Made by a program: the position numbers and the translations under genes. From assembly GCA_910587465.1 (NCBI GenBank), contig CAJUMS010000009.1, positions 1 through 56,534 of the forward strand: a DNA stretch of 56,534 nt, in the 5' to 3' direction. Positions 37,577-47,202 of this stretch are shown in pieces (positions within the stretch are counted from its first letter, which is position 1; the number at the start of each line of letters is the position of its first letter). The DNA comes from an uncultured Oscillospiraceae bacterium. Its GTDB lineage: Bacteria > Bacillota > Clostridia > Oscillospirales > Ruminococcaceae. The notes beneath the pieces were generated by a model that searched no databases, was not told the origin of the DNA, and saw only the letters and a list, made by a program, of their open reading frames with translations.

Positions 37577-38719
37577 ATGGATGATATAGTTTTACTCGGC
37601 TCGACAGGCTCGATAGGTACACAGACATTAGACGTATGCCGTGCGCATAATATAAGATTAAAGGCTTTGTCCGCAAACGGAAACACCAAACAGTTGGAGC
37701 GGCAGGCGAGAGAGTTCAGACCCGAATTTGTCGCCATTGCGGACGAGAGCCGTTATGGTGATCTGAAAACGCGCCTTGCCGATACGGATATCAAGGTGAT
37801 ATCGGGAATTGACGGAATTCGCGAGCTGGCGGCATTGAAATGTGGACGCGTCGTAAACTCCGTAGTCGGAATGGTCGGTCTGCTGCCTACGCTTTCGGCG
37901 ATAGAAGCGGGCAACGATATCGCGCTTGCGAACAAGGAAACGCTTGTCTCGGGCGGAAAGCTTGTTACCGAGGCTGTGAAACGGCATGGCGTTAAGCTGC
38001 TCCCGATAGACAGCGAGCATTCGGCAATATTCCAGTGCCTTATAGGAGCGGGCGAGAACCGCTATTCCAAGATAATTCTTACGGCGTCGGGCGGACCATT
38101 CTACGGGAAAACACGCTCTCAGCTGGAAAACGTTACCCGTGAACAGGCGCTCCGACACCCAAACTGGAGCATGGGTGCAAAGATAACCATAGACAGCGCA
38201 ACGCTGATGAATAAAGGCTTGGAGTTAATCGAAGCGGTGTGGCTGTTCGCTGCCCGACCCGAGCAGGTGGAGATCGTCGTTCAGCGGCAGAGTATTATCC
38301 ATTCGGCTGTGGAATTCGAGGACGGCGCGATAATAGCGCAGCTCGGAAGTGCCGATATGCGGCTGCCGATACAGCTGGCGCTGACGTATCCGAAACGGCT
38401 GTCGTGCCCCGCGAAAAGGCTCTCGCTGTTTGACGTTGGCGAGCTGACGTTCGGACGAGCCGACGAGGAGACATTCACCTGTCTTGCCGCCGCGAAGAAA
38501 GCGATTACAATGGGCGGAAACGCGCCATGTATCGTAAATTGTGCGAATGAGGCGGCGGTATCGCTGTTTCTGCGCGACAAGATACGCTTTCTTGATATCG
38601 GAGAAGCGGTCAATTCCGCGCTTGCCGACGTAAATTATATCACTGACCCGTCGCTTGACGATATACTCGAAACGCGGGCGGAGGCGGAAAAATATGTGTT
38701 AACAAAGTTTGGAGAGTAA
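37577..38719 (+). CDS. dxr: 1-deoxy-D-xylulose 5-phosphate reductoisomerase
   Basis: The 380-residue enzyme of the MEP isoprenoid pathway converts DXP to MEP with NADPH. It has the NADPH motif GSTGSIGTQTLDV, LANKETLVSGGKLV, the metal and substrate motif PIDSEHSAIFQCL, and the flexible flap with HPNWSMGAKITIDSATLMNKGLE. Length is usual. The stop is 2 bp before rseP. With ispG two genes downstream, this chromosome block contains two MEP-pathway enzymes. Confidence 0.96.
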   Translation: MDDIVLLGSTGSIGTQTLDVCRAHNIRLKALSANGNTKQLERQAREFRPEFVAIADESRYGDLKTRLADTDIKVISGIDGIRELAALKCGRVVNSVVGMVGLLPTLSAIEAGNDIALANKETLVSGGKLVTEAVKRHGVKLLPIDSEHSAIFQCLIGAGENRYSKIILTASGGPFYGKTRSQLENVTREQALRHPNWSMGAKITIDSATLMNKGLELIEAVWLFAARPEQVEIVVQRQSIIHSAVEFEDGAIIAQLGSADMRLPIQLALTYPKRLSCPAKRLSLFDVGELTFGRADEETFTCLAAAKKAITMGGNAPCIVNCANEAAVSLFLRDKIRFLDIGEAVNSALADVNYITDPSLDDILETRAEAEKYVLTKFGE

Positions 38720-38721
38720 AT

Positions 38722-39807
38722 ATGCCGATCATAATAGCAATTCTTGTATTCTGTGTAATAATTTTACTGCATGAGCTCGGTCACTTTATCGCCGCAAAGC
38801 TGTGCGGGATATATGTCAAGGAGTTCGCGTTCGGAATGGGTCCCGTTATCCTGCGCAAAAAGGGCAAGGAGACAGAGTACGTTATCCGTGCGTTTCCGAT
38901 AGGCGGTTCCTGCTCGTTTGAGGGTGAGAACGGCGGATATGCCGAGGGCGAGATAGACATCGATTCAAATCCCCGCGCGTTCAACCGCAAGCCCGTATGG
39001 CAGCGTATGATAGTTATTCTGGCAGGTCCGCTTATGAACCTGATATTGGGTTATATAGTCGTTATTATCTCGCTTTTGAGCGCTAATGCTATCGCCTCCA
39101 CGACGATAGTCGACTTCCGCGAGCAGAGCGTTTCCGATAATTATCTGCAAAAGGGCGACGAGATACTCAGCGTTGACGGACTGCCGATCTTCTCAATTTC
39201 GGACGTTACCTACAAGCTCCAGAGCAGCGACCGCAAAAATGCCGAGGGCAATCTCGTATTTGATTTTGAAGTCCTCAGAAACGGCGAAAAGGTTACGCTC
39301 CGCGACGTGGAATTTATGACTATCGAAAACGACAACGGCTTGACGGGAATTTATTTCGATTTCTACGTTTATCCGCTTGAAAAGAACTTCAAAAATGTCG
39401 TTGTAGAGGGTTTCCGCGAGGGCTGTTCGACGGCGCGTCTCATCATAATGACACTTATAGATATGCTCCGCGGCAAGTATGGACTGAACGATCTTTCGGG
39501 ACCTATCGGAGTTGGCACAGTTATTTCCGAGGCCGTGAGCCAATACACGTTCTCCGACCTGATGAGTATCGTCTCGCTGATAACCATCAACGTCGGCGTG
39601 TTCAACCTGCTGCCCATACCCGCTCTTGACGGCGCTAGGTTCGTATTCCTGATAGTCGAGGCGATACGCAGAAAACCCGTAAAGCCCGAGGTCGAGGGTA
39701 TGGTTCATTTTGTGGGTTTTGCGCTGCTTATGCTGCTTATGGTCGTCGTGACGTTCAACGACATTGCAAAGCTAGTGACGGGCGGTTTTTCGGGAGGCGC
39801 TAAATGA
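38722..39807 (+). CDS. rseP: RIP metalloprotease RseP (site-2 protease)
   Basis: This 361-residue membrane protease has the zinc site in LLHELGHFIAAKLCGIYVKEFAFGMGP and the second motif INVGVFNLLPIPALDGARFVF. A periplasmic-side PDZ domain lies between, about residues 130-200, with YLQKGDEILSVDGLPIFSISDV. It has four transmembrane helices. It cleaves anti-sigma factors and leftover signal peptides. It overlaps ispG by 4 nt (ATGA). This is the second M50 enzyme in the window, the other at 28696-29271 lacking PDZ. Confidence 0.94.
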   Translation: MPIIIAILVFCVIILLHELGHFIAAKLCGIYVKEFAFGMGPVILRKKGKETEYVIRAFPIGGSCSFEGENGGYAEGEIDIDSNPRAFNRKPVWQRMIVILAGPLMNLILGYIVVIISLLSANAIASTTIVDFREQSVSDNYLQKGDEILSVDGLPIFSISDVTYKLQSSDRKNAEGNLVFDFEVLRNGEKVTLRDVEFMTIENDNGLTGIYFDFYVYPLEKNFKNVVVEGFREGCSTARLIIMTLIDMLRGKYGLNDLSGPIGVGTVISEAVSQYTFSDLMSIVSLITINVGVFNLLPIPALDGARFVFLIVEAIRRKPVKPEVEGMVHFVGFALLMLLMVVVTFNDIAKLVTGGFSGGAK

Positions 39808-40841
39808 GGACGGTAAAAACTGTAAAGGTCGGCAATTTAACGCTTGGCGACGGAAAGATATACGTTCAGTCAATGCTGAATATCCCCGCCGAAAATATTG
39901 AAAAAAGCGTCGAACAAGCGGTCAAGCTTGAACAGGCGGGCTGCGAGTTAATCCGCGCGGCTGTTCCGAGAATTGAGGATGCGCTGCTGATAACGGCGCT
40001 GAAAAAAGCGGTATCCGTGCCGATAGTCGCGGATATCCATTTCGATTACAAAATAGCGCTTGCGTGTGTTGACGCGGGTGTGAACAAGGTTCGCATAAAC
40101 CCCGGAAATATCGGAGGCGCGGACAAGGTAAAGGCGGTTGCGGACGCGTGCCGCAAAAACGGCGTTCCGATAAGGATAGGCGTGAATTCGGGCTCGTTGG
40201 AGCGCGAGCTGCTGGAAAAGTACGGCAGCCCTACTCCCGAGGCGCTGGTCGAAAGCGCTCTCGGTCACGTCAAGCTGCTTAACGACTGCGATTTTGACGA
40301 TATCGTGATAAGCATAAAGTCCTCCGACGTTCGACTGACGATAGCGGCATATCGTTTGTTATCGCAGAAAGCGGACTATCCGCTGCACCTTGGTGTTACC
40401 GAAGCGGGGACGGAGCATATGGGCGTGTTGAAATCCGCTGTCGGGATAGGCTCGCTGCTCTGCGACGGCATAGGCGACACGATACGCGTTTCGCTCACCG
40501 CCGATCCGATAAGGGAGGTATACGCCGCGAAGGATATTCTGAAGGCATGCGGAATGGGCGGAGGCGCGGAGATAGTCTCCTGTCCGACCTGCGGACGCAC
40601 GAAAATAGACCTTATCTCCCTTGCGAACCGCGTCGAGGAAATGCTGCGGGACGTTGACAAGCCAATAAAGGTTGCGGTTATGGGCTGCGCCGTGAACGGT
40701 CCGGGGGAGGCTCGCGAGGCGGATATCGGGATAGCGGGCGGAAACGGCGAGGGAATTATTTTCCGAAAGGGAGAAATTCTTCGAAAGGTTCCCGAAAATA
40801 TGATTTTAGATGAATTGAAAAAGGAAATAGAAATGTTTTGA
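39804..40841 (+). CDS. ispG: 4-hydroxy-3-methylbut-2-enyl diphosphate synthase (GcpE)
   Basis: The product is a 345-residue [4Fe-4S] enzyme of the MEP pathway that reductively opens MEcPP to HMBPP. TIM-barrel motifs are QSMLNIPAENIEKSV, PIVADIHFDYKIAL, NKVRINPGNIG and RIGVNSGSLE. The C-terminal cluster-binding part has SCPTCGRTKIDL and VMGCAVNGPGEAREADIGIAGG, giving the three cysteines. The start overlaps the rseP stop, and polC follows after 15 bp. Ferredoxin or flavodoxin would supply electrons. Confidence 0.96.
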   Translation: MRTVKTVKVGNLTLGDGKIYVQSMLNIPAENIEKSVEQAVKLEQAGCELIRAAVPRIEDALLITALKKAVSVPIVADIHFDYKIALACVDAGVNKVRINPGNIGGADKVKAVADACRKNGVPIRIGVNSGSLERELLEKYGSPTPEALVESALGHVKLLNDCDFDDIVISIKSSDVRLTIAAYRLLSQKADYPLHLGVTEAGTEHMGVLKSAVGIGSLLCDGIGDTIRVSLTADPIREVYAAKDILKACGMGGGAEIVSCPTCGRTKIDLISLANRVEEMLRDVDKPIKVAVMGCAVNGPGEAREADIGIAGGNGEGIIFRKGEILRKVPENMILDELKKEIEMF

Positions 40842-40856
40842 AAGAGGGATTTTTGA

Positions 40857-43800
40857 ATGAGTGCAACGTTATTTGACCTGCCGTTGACCGTCGGTCTTTC
40901 CGATGTGATAGGCAAAGGCCGCGTTCTGAAAATTCTGCGCGATGAGACGAAAGATATACTTAACATAAATCTGGAGCTGGACGAGCTCGTTCCGATGACG
41001 GAGCTGCTGTCGGCATCGGAAATGCTCTCCGCGGCGCTTGGTACCGAGGTCACGATTTATCCGAAGTACCATATGAGCCTATTCAGCGGAGATTACATAT
41101 TTGACGTAATTGAATTGCTGAAAAGAAAGAATATCGCGATAAACGGTTATTTTGACGGCGCGGAGCTATCCAACGACGACAACACATACGAGATAACTCT
41201 CCGTTCCGGGGGCAGGAGACTTCTGTCGGGGCTTGGCATGGAGAAGAAGATAGAGTCGTTTGTAAACGGCTTTTTCGGTATGAAAATCACCATTATGCTC
41301 TCTTCCGACAACGAGCTTGACGTTGACGAGTACATCTTACAGGAGCAGAGCGCTCCTGTGGAGAAGGTCTCTGTTACGGAGGATGTTCCCGCGCCGAAAG
41401 AGCGTTCTTATCCATCGGGAGGAGGGTATTCCTCCGGCGGTGGAAACCGTTCCCGAAGACCGCAGTTTGCGGCTGAACCGTCCGAGATAATGCTCGGCTT
41501 TAAAAACGAGCACTTCGGCGACATGGCGAAGCTATTTTATGGCAAGGGGAATTTCGATTCGCCCGCGCCCATGGCGGAACCGTTCGGGGATCAGGACGAG
41601 GCAACCGTATGGGGAACTGTGTTCAAGACCGACGAGAAAGTCTCACGTGACGGCAAGACACTCATTTACACTGCCTATTTCTCGGATAGGACCTCCTCGC
41701 AGATACTTAAGGTCATCACAGGTGTTGAGAATACCGATATTGTAAAGGGAAACATTGCGGTGGGAAAGTCGCTTATAGTTTCGGGCAAATTCGAGTTCGA
41801 TACCTTTGCCAAGTCGCTGAATATCCGACCGAATTCCATTGCCGGAGTTACTACTCATTCGCGCAAGGATACGGCGGAGCAAAAGCGCGTGGAGCTCCAT
41901 ATGCATACGAATATGTCCGATATGGACGCGATAACGCCCGCCGCAGAGCTTATAAAGCAGGCTCACGCATGGGGTCATAAGGCTGTTGCGATCACCGATC
42001 ACGGCAATTTGCAGGCATATCCCGAGGCGATGAACACTATCGAAAAGATCAACAAGGACGAGCAGGTCATGAAGCTCATATACGGCGTTGAGGCGTATTT
42101 CGTCAACGACAGCGGCTCGCTGATTTCGGGGTGCGGCGATTATCCCGTAGACGGCGAGATAGTGGTGTTTGACCTTGAGACGACGGGACTTTCTCCCGTT
42201 AACGACAGAATGACGGAGATAGGCGCGGTTAAGCTGAAAAACCGTGAAATAGTTGGAGAATTTCAGACCTTTGTGAATCCGAATATGCCTATACCCGAGA
42301 ACATTACCGAGCTTACTGGCATTACCGACGATATGGTATCAGACGCTCCCTACGAGCAAAAGGCGCTCGCGGACTTCCTCGAATTCGCTGGGAGAGCTGT
42401 TCTTGTCGCGCATAACGCGCAGTTCGATACGTCATTTATCAAGGCGGCGTGCGAGCGGCAGGGCGTTAAGTACGCGTTCAGCTCTGTTGATACCGTGGCG
42501 CTTTGCAGGGCGGCTCTGCCTAATCTCAAAAATCACAAGCTTGATACCGTAGCCAAGCAGTACAAGCTCGGCGACTTTAACCACCATCGTGCGATAGACG
42601 ACGCGAAGATGCTCACGTCGATATTCCTGCGGCTGCTGTCTGATGCAGGCAAGCTTGGCACACTGGAGAAATTCGGCGATCTGAACGGAATACTCGGCGA
42701 CGTTGATCCGAAAAAACTGCCAATGTACCATATGATAATACTGGTAAAGGATAAGACGGGACTGAAAAATCTGTACAAGCTGATTTCATTGTCCAACCTT
42801 GAATACTTCTATAAAAAGCCGCGCATACCGCTCTCAGAGCTGCAAAAGTACCGCGAGGGGCTTATCATCGGTTCCGCGTGCGAGGCAGGCGAGCTATTCC
42901 GCGCGATACTGGACGGTAAGCCGCAGGAGGAGATTGAGAAGATCGCAGGGATGTATGATTATCTTGAAATTCAGCCGATAGCGAACAATCAGTTCCTTGT
43001 GCGCGAGGGTCGCGTTCCCGATGAGGAGGGATTGCGAATGCTCAACCGTCGTATCGTCGACCTCGCGGACAAGCTCGGAAAGCTGTGTGTTGCGACCTGC
43101 GACGTTCACTTCAAGGATAAAGAGGACGCTGTTTTCCGTACCATTTTGCAGGCGGGACAGGGCTACAAGGACGCAGATAATCAGGCTCCGCTGTATCTTC
43201 GCACCACCGACGAAATGCTGAAGGAATTCGACTACCTTGGAGAAGAAAAGGCGTTTGAGGTAGTAGTCGCTAACACCAATGCGGTCGCGGATATGATCGG
43301 CGACGATATCCGTCCTATTCCAAAGGGAACCTACACGCCGTCTATCGAGGGCGCGGAGCAGGAGCTTCAGGATCTTTGCTGGAGCAGAGCGCACGCGTGG
43401 TACGGCGACGAGCTCCCGGAGCTGGTTGAAAAGCGCCTGAACAAAGAGCTTGATGCAATTATAAAGTACGGATTTTCGGTACTGTATATGATTGCGCAGA
43501 AGCTGGTAAAATATTCCGAGGATAACGGCTATCTAGTGGGCTCGCGTGGTTCGGTAGGCTCGTCGTTCGTTGCGATAATGTCCGGCATTTCCGAGGTCAA
43601 CCCTTTGCCGCCGCATTACCGTTGTCCTAAGTGCCGTCATAACGAGTTCGTTACCGACGGCACGGTAGGTTCGGGCTTTGATCTGCCGCCGAAAAAATGT
43701 CCGCATTGCGATATCGATATGATACGAGACGGTCACGATATCCCGTTTGAGACGTTCCTCGGCTTCAAAGGAGACAAAGCCCCCGATATTGACCTCAACT

Positions 43801-45215
43801 TTTCGGGAGAGGTTCAGGGCAAGGTACACCGTTACACTGAGGAATTGTTCGGTAAGGATCACGTATTCAAGGCGGGAACCATCTCGGGCGTTCAGGACAA
43901 GACGGCGTTCGGCTTCGTAAAGAAATATTGTGAGGAGCGCGGGATAGTTTACAACAACGCCGAAATGGAGCGCTTGTCTATTGGCTGTACGGGTGTTAAG
44001 CGGACGACCTCACAGCACCCGGGAGGAATGGTAGTTGTGCCGAACGATTTCGAGGTGTACGATTTCACTCCCGTTCAGCACCCCGCTGACAAGACCGAGA
44101 GTGATATGATAACGACGCATTTCGACTTCCATGCGCTGCACGACACTATCCTCAAGCTTGACGAGCTCGGACATGATGTGCCGACACTGTACAAGCACCT
44201 TGAGGATATGACGGGCATCAAAATTTCCGACGTGCCTACTTCTGATCCCGAGGTATACAAGCTGTTTACGTCAACAGAGCCGATAAAGCTTAAACCCGAT
44301 GATATCGGTGTACAGTGCGGAACATGGGGTATCCCCGAATTCGGCACGAGCTTTGCGATGCAGATGCTTGTCGACGCTCAGCCAAAGTGCTTTTCCGATC
44401 TTCTGCAGATATCGGGTCTGTCGCATGGCACGGACGTTTGGCTCGGCAATGCTCAGGAGCTTATCAAGAACGGCACCTGCACTATCTCGGACGTTATCGG
44501 AACGCGTGACAACATAATGGTTTACCTTATGCATAAGGGTCTCGATCCGTCAATGGCGTTCAAAATAATGGAGATTACCCGTAAGGGTAATGCGAAAAAG
44601 CTGTTCAATGATGAGATATATCAGGCGTTCAAGGATCATAATGTCGAGGACTGGTATGTCGAGAGCTGTAAGAAGATCAAGTATATGTTTCCTAAGGCTC
44701 ACGCGGCAGCATATGTTACCGCGGCGGTAAAGCTGGCATGGTTCAAGATATACCACCCTGCGGAATTTTATGCCGCGACACTCACAAAGCACACCGAGAA
44801 TATGGAGCTTGATGTTATTATGCAGGGCAAGGAAGCGGTAAAGCAGCGCATAAAGACTATTCAGTCAATGCCAACTCCCGGCGCTAAGGAGAAGGGCATT
44901 GCCGAAGCTCTCCAGCTCGTCTATGAGATGATGATGCGCGGTATTGAGGTGCTGCCCGTTGACGCGAAGCTCTCCAACGCCGTGACCTATGTGGTCGAGG
45001 GCGGCAAGCTCAGAATGCCGTTTATGGCGGTGTCGGGCTGCGGAGAAAACGCGGCGGTAAAGCTCAAGGAAGCGATTGACAGCGGTGATTGCATAAGCAT
45101 TGACGAGATACAGCAGGCAAGCGGAGTAAATAGTACCGTTATCGAAAAGCTGAAGGTAATGGGAGTATTTAACGGATTCCAGCAATCGGCGCAATTCACG
45201 CTGTTTGATATGTGA
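40857..45215 (+). CDS. polC: DNA polymerase III alpha subunit, PolC type
   Basis: The 1452-residue replicative polymerase of low-GC Gram-positive bacteria. The N-terminal domain is followed by a Ser/Gly-rich linker (about 180-200), an OB fold and a PHP domain beginning HMHTNMSDMD (about 347). Inserted in it is a DEDD exonuclease, with VVFDLETTGLSP at about 436 and HRAIDDAKML later. A zinc-binding segment CPKC...CPHC spans about 923-955. The palm has PDIDLNFSGEVQGKVHRYTEELFG (about 976), and the C-terminus ends STVIEKLKVMGVFNGFQQSAQFTLFDM. The ending QFTLFDM contains a QxxLFD-type beta-clamp motif. Organisms with PolC usually also have DnaE. Confidence 0.97.
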   Translation: MSATLFDLPLTVGLSDVIGKGRVLKILRDETKDILNINLELDELVPMTELLSASEMLSAALGTEVTIYPKYHMSLFSGDYIFDVIELLKRKNIAINGYFDGAELSNDDNTYEITLRSGGRRLLSGLGMEKKIESFVNGFFGMKITIMLSSDNELDVDEYILQEQSAPVEKVSVTEDVPAPKERSYPSGGGYSSGGGNRSRRPQFAAEPSEIMLGFKNEHFGDMAKLFYGKGNFDSPAPMAEPFGDQDEATVWGTVFKTDEKVSRDGKTLIYTAYFSDRTSSQILKVITGVENTDIVKGNIAVGKSLIVSGKFEFDTFAKSLNIRPNSIAGVTTHSRKDTAEQKRVELHMHTNMSDMDAITPAAELIKQAHAWGHKAVAITDHGNLQAYPEAMNTIEKINKDEQVMKLIYGVEAYFVNDSGSLISGCGDYPVDGEIVVFDLETTGLSPVNDRMTEIGAVKLKNREIVGEFQTFVNPNMPIPENITELTGITDDMVSDAPYEQKALADFLEFAGRAVLVAHNAQFDTSFIKAACERQGVKYAFSSVDTVALCRAALPNLKNHKLDTVAKQYKLGDFNHHRAIDDAKMLTSIFLRLLSDAGKLGTLEKFGDLNGILGDVDPKKLPMYHMIILVKDKTGLKNLYKLISLSNLEYFYKKPRIPLSELQKYREGLIIGSACEAGELFRAILDGKPQEEIEKIAGMYDYLEIQPIANNQFLVREGRVPDEEGLRMLNRRIVDLADKLGKLCVATCDVHFKDKEDAVFRTILQAGQGYKDADNQAPLYLRTTDEMLKEFDYLGEEKAFEVVVANTNAVADMIGDDIRPIPKGTYTPSIEGAEQELQDLCWSRAHAWYGDELPELVEKRLNKELDAIIKYGFSVLYMIAQKLVKYSEDNGYLVGSRGSVGSSFVAIMSGISEVNPLPPHYRCPKCRHNEFVTDGTVGSGFDLPPKKCPHCDIDMIRDGHDIPFETFLGFKGDKAPDIDLNFSGEVQGKVHRYTEELFGKDHVFKAGTISGVQDKTAFGFVKKYCEERGIVYNNAEMERLSIGCTGVKRTTSQHPGGMVVVPNDFEVYDFTPVQHPADKTESDMITTHFDFHALHDTILKLDELGHDVPTLYKHLEDMTGIKISDVPTSDPEVYKLFTSTEPIKLKPDDIGVQCGTWGIPEFGTSFAMQMLVDAQPKCFSDLLQISGLSHGTDVWLGNAQELIKNGTCTISDVIGTRDNIMVYLMHKGLDPSMAFKIMEITRKGNAKKLFNDEIYQAFKDHNVEDWYVESCKKIKYMFPKAHAAAYVTAAVKLAWFKIYHPAEFYAATLTKHTENMELDVIMQGKEAVKQRIKTIQSMPTPGAKEKGIAEALQLVYEMMMRGIEVLPVDAKLSNAVTYVVEGGKLRMPFMAVSGCGENAAVKLKEAIDSGDCISIDEIQQASGVNSTVIEKLKVMGVFNGFQQSAQFTLFDM

Positions 45216-45232
45216 TTTTGTTTAAAAGTTTT

Positions 45233-45281
45233 GCGGAGCGTTGAATAATTTTGAAATATTGACCAAAATATTCCGCTCCGC
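45233..45281 (+). other. Hairpin after polC
   Basis: GCGGAGCG (45233-45240) pairs with CGCTCCGC near 45274-45281 across an AT-rich loop that has its own short stems. It lies just before the his promoter. No T-run follows on the plus strand, so it may act weakly or on the opposite strand. Confidence 0.5.
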
Positions 45282-45323
45282 TTGACAAAACGGCTTTAAT
45301 GTGCTACTATATTATAGTAGCAC
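45282..45323 (+). promoter_or_regulatory. his operon promoter with palindromic operator
   Basis: TTGACA (45282-45287), 17 bp and TACTAT (45305-45310) form the promoter. The -10 lies within a perfect inverted repeat GTGCTACTAT-ATT-ATAGTAGCAC (45301-45323), so a dimeric repressor bound there would exclude polymerase. In some Bacillota a TrpR-related regulator (HisR/YerC) acts on his genes; whether it uses this site is inference. The leader is short and has no T-box. Confidence 0.75.
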
Positions 45324-45376
45324 AATGCTATGTTACCGTATTATCAAGGTAAAGTGCAATGAAAGGAAATCACGCT

Positions 45377-46567
45377 TTGAAAAGAAATGATTTGTTGACT
45401 CCCGAGGGAACCCGTGATCTGCTGTTTGAGGAATGTGCCGCCAAGCGCGCCATTTCCGAGCGTATTACAAGGCTGTTTGAGAACTATGGCTATTCCGAGG
45501 TAATCACTCCGGGATTGGAATTTTACGACGTATTCAACGGCAAGGTGCGGTATTTTCCGCAGGAGACCATGTACAAGCTCGTCGACGGAAAAAACCGCCT
45601 TATGGTGCTCCGACCGGACAGCACCATGCCGATAGCGAGACTTGCGGCTACGCGCTTAAGCTCCGAGGAGCTGCCGCTAAAACTGTTTTATAATCAGAAC
45701 ATTTTTATGGTGAACCCTAAGGATAGCGGACGCGACGATGAGATCGCCCAGTGCGGAATTGAGATACTCGGCGGAAACAGCGATGCTGCCGACTACGAAG
45801 CGCTTGTACTCGCTGCAAAGGCGCTTGCCGAGTGTGATGAGGATTTCCGTCTCGAAATAGGAGACAGCGGTATTTTCACCGAGCTTATGTCGGATTACGA
45901 ATGTGATGTTGAACTCGCCGCGAATACCCGGAATTGGATCGAAACCAAGAATCTGCCTATGTTGGACAGCGTTTATTCGGAAACGAAAACTTCCGAGGAG
46001 GAGGCGTTCAAGGCGCTGCCCAGACTGTTCGGAGGGTTTGAGGTGTTTGGGAAGGCGCGTAAATATCTGCAAGGAGATGTTCTTGAAGCGAAGCTGCAAA
46101 AGCTTGAAAAGCTTTGCCACGATCTGAGTGAGATTATCTCCGAGGAGAAAATTCGCGTCGATCTCGGTCTCGTCCATAAAAAGGACTATTATACGGGAAT
46201 TATCTTCCGCGGTTATGTCGAGGGTTACGGTCAGCCTGCGCTTTCGGGCGGCCGTTACGATACACTGCTCGGCGATTTTGGACGTGACGCAGCGGCGGTC
46301 GGCTTTGCGGTCAACGTTGAGGCTGCTGCAAAGGTGCTCATGCGGAAAACGATGTTTATGACGCCGCCCGACGTACTGATATTCGGTGAACAGGGTGTGG
46401 AGATTGCCGTATTAAAGCATTGTGAGGAGCTTATTTCCGAGGGAAGGATCGTCTATCATTTTCTCGGCGAGTGCCCTAAATGCGCGGTGAAATATGCGAA
46501 AGCGCACAATATCAAGCGTGTTGATATTGTCGATAAGGATGGAAAGATTACGTCCGAGGAGGTGTAG
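45377..46567 (+). CDS. hisZ: ATP phosphoribosyltransferase regulatory subunit
   Basis: The product has 396 residues if translation starts at TTG 45377, which follows AAAGGA by 9 nt and gives the familiar start MKRNDLLTPEGTRDLLFEEC; an ATG at 45359 would add six residues. It is a catalytically inactive class II tRNA synthetase paralogue: motif 2-like YKLVDGKNRLMVLRPDSTMPIARLAATR, then DSGRDDEIAQCGIEILGG, then PALSGGRYDTLLGDFGRDAAAVGFAV. It forms the octamer with short-form HisG and transmits histidine feedback. It is the first gene of the operon. Confidence 0.94.
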   Translation: MKRNDLLTPEGTRDLLFEECAAKRAISERITRLFENYGYSEVITPGLEFYDVFNGKVRYFPQETMYKLVDGKNRLMVLRPDSTMPIARLAATRLSSEELPLKLFYNQNIFMVNPKDSGRDDEIAQCGIEILGGNSDAADYEALVLAAKALAECDEDFRLEIGDSGIFTELMSDYECDVELAANTRNWIETKNLPMLDSVYSETKTSEEEAFKALPRLFGGFEVFGKARKYLQGDVLEAKLQKLEKLCHDLSEIISEEKIRVDLGLVHKKDYYTGIIFRGYVEGYGQPALSGGRYDTLLGDFGRDAAAVGFAVNVEAAAKVLMRKTMFMTPPDVLIFGEQGVEIAVLKHCEELISEGRIVYHFLGECPKCAVKYAKAHNIKRVDIVDKDGKITSEEV

Positions 46568-46569
46568 CC

Positions 46570-47202
46570 GTGGAGAAGAAAAAGGTAAGGATAGCGCTCA
46601 CAAAAGGGCGTATCGAGAATAAGGCGGTTGATCTGCTGGAGAAGATCGGCTACGACGTTTCCGAGCTGCGCAACAAGGGCAGAAAGCTGATTTTGTCCAT
46701 ACCGAATGAGAATATCGAGGTAGTTCTCGCAAAGGCGGCTGACGTTATCACATATGTCGAGCACGGTGTGTGCGACCTCGGGATTGTCGGCAGAGACACG
46801 ATAATGGAGCATGGTGGAAAATTTTACGAAATAGCCGATCTCGGCTTCGGCAAGTGCAAGTTCGCGCTCGCCGTGAAAAAAGGTACGGATTTCTTTGCAG
46901 GCTACGGCGTTAAGACCGTTGCAACAAAGTATCCCAATGTTACGCGCAATTACTTTGAGAAAAAGGGAATTGATGTTGATATAGTGAAGATCGAGGGCAG
47001 CGTCGAGCTTGCTCCGCTTGTGGGGCTGTCGGACGGCATTGTCGACATTGTGGAAACCGGAACTACGCTCAAGGAGAACGGTCTGGAGGTTTTCTGCGAT
47101 GTTGCGACTATTTCGGCGCGGCTGATCGTGAACACCGTAAGTCTGAAATTAAAGCAGGAGAGAATACTGGAAATCGTTGATTTGATCAAGGAGAATTTGT
47201 GA
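46570..47202 (+). CDS. hisG: ATP phosphoribosyltransferase catalytic subunit (short form)
   Basis: The 210-residue enzyme joins ATP and PRPP, the first step of histidine synthesis. The short form lacks the C-terminal regulatory domain and needs HisZ, encoded just upstream. Motifs are RIALTKGRIENKAVDLLEK, DVITYVEHGVCDLGIVGRDT, and the PRPP loop GLSDGIVDIVETGTTLKENGL. The GTG start at 46570 follows GAGG, 2 bp after the hisZ stop. Its TGA overlaps the hisD start. Confidence 0.95.
   Translation: MEKKKVRIALTKGRIENKAVDLLEKIGYDVSELRNKGRKLILSIPNENIEVVLAKAADVITYVEHGVCDLGIVGRDTIMEHGGKFYEIADLGFGKCKFALAVKKGTDFFAGYGVKTVATKYPNVTRNYFEKKGIDVDIVKIEGSVELAPLVGLSDGIVDIVETGTTLKENGLEVFCDVATISARLIVNTVSLKLKQERILEIVDLIKENL

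Noticed and set aside
45311..45376. T-box or histidine attenuator in the his leader
   Set aside because: The leader is about 60 nt, without a T-box sequence, specifier stem or histidine-rich leader peptide.
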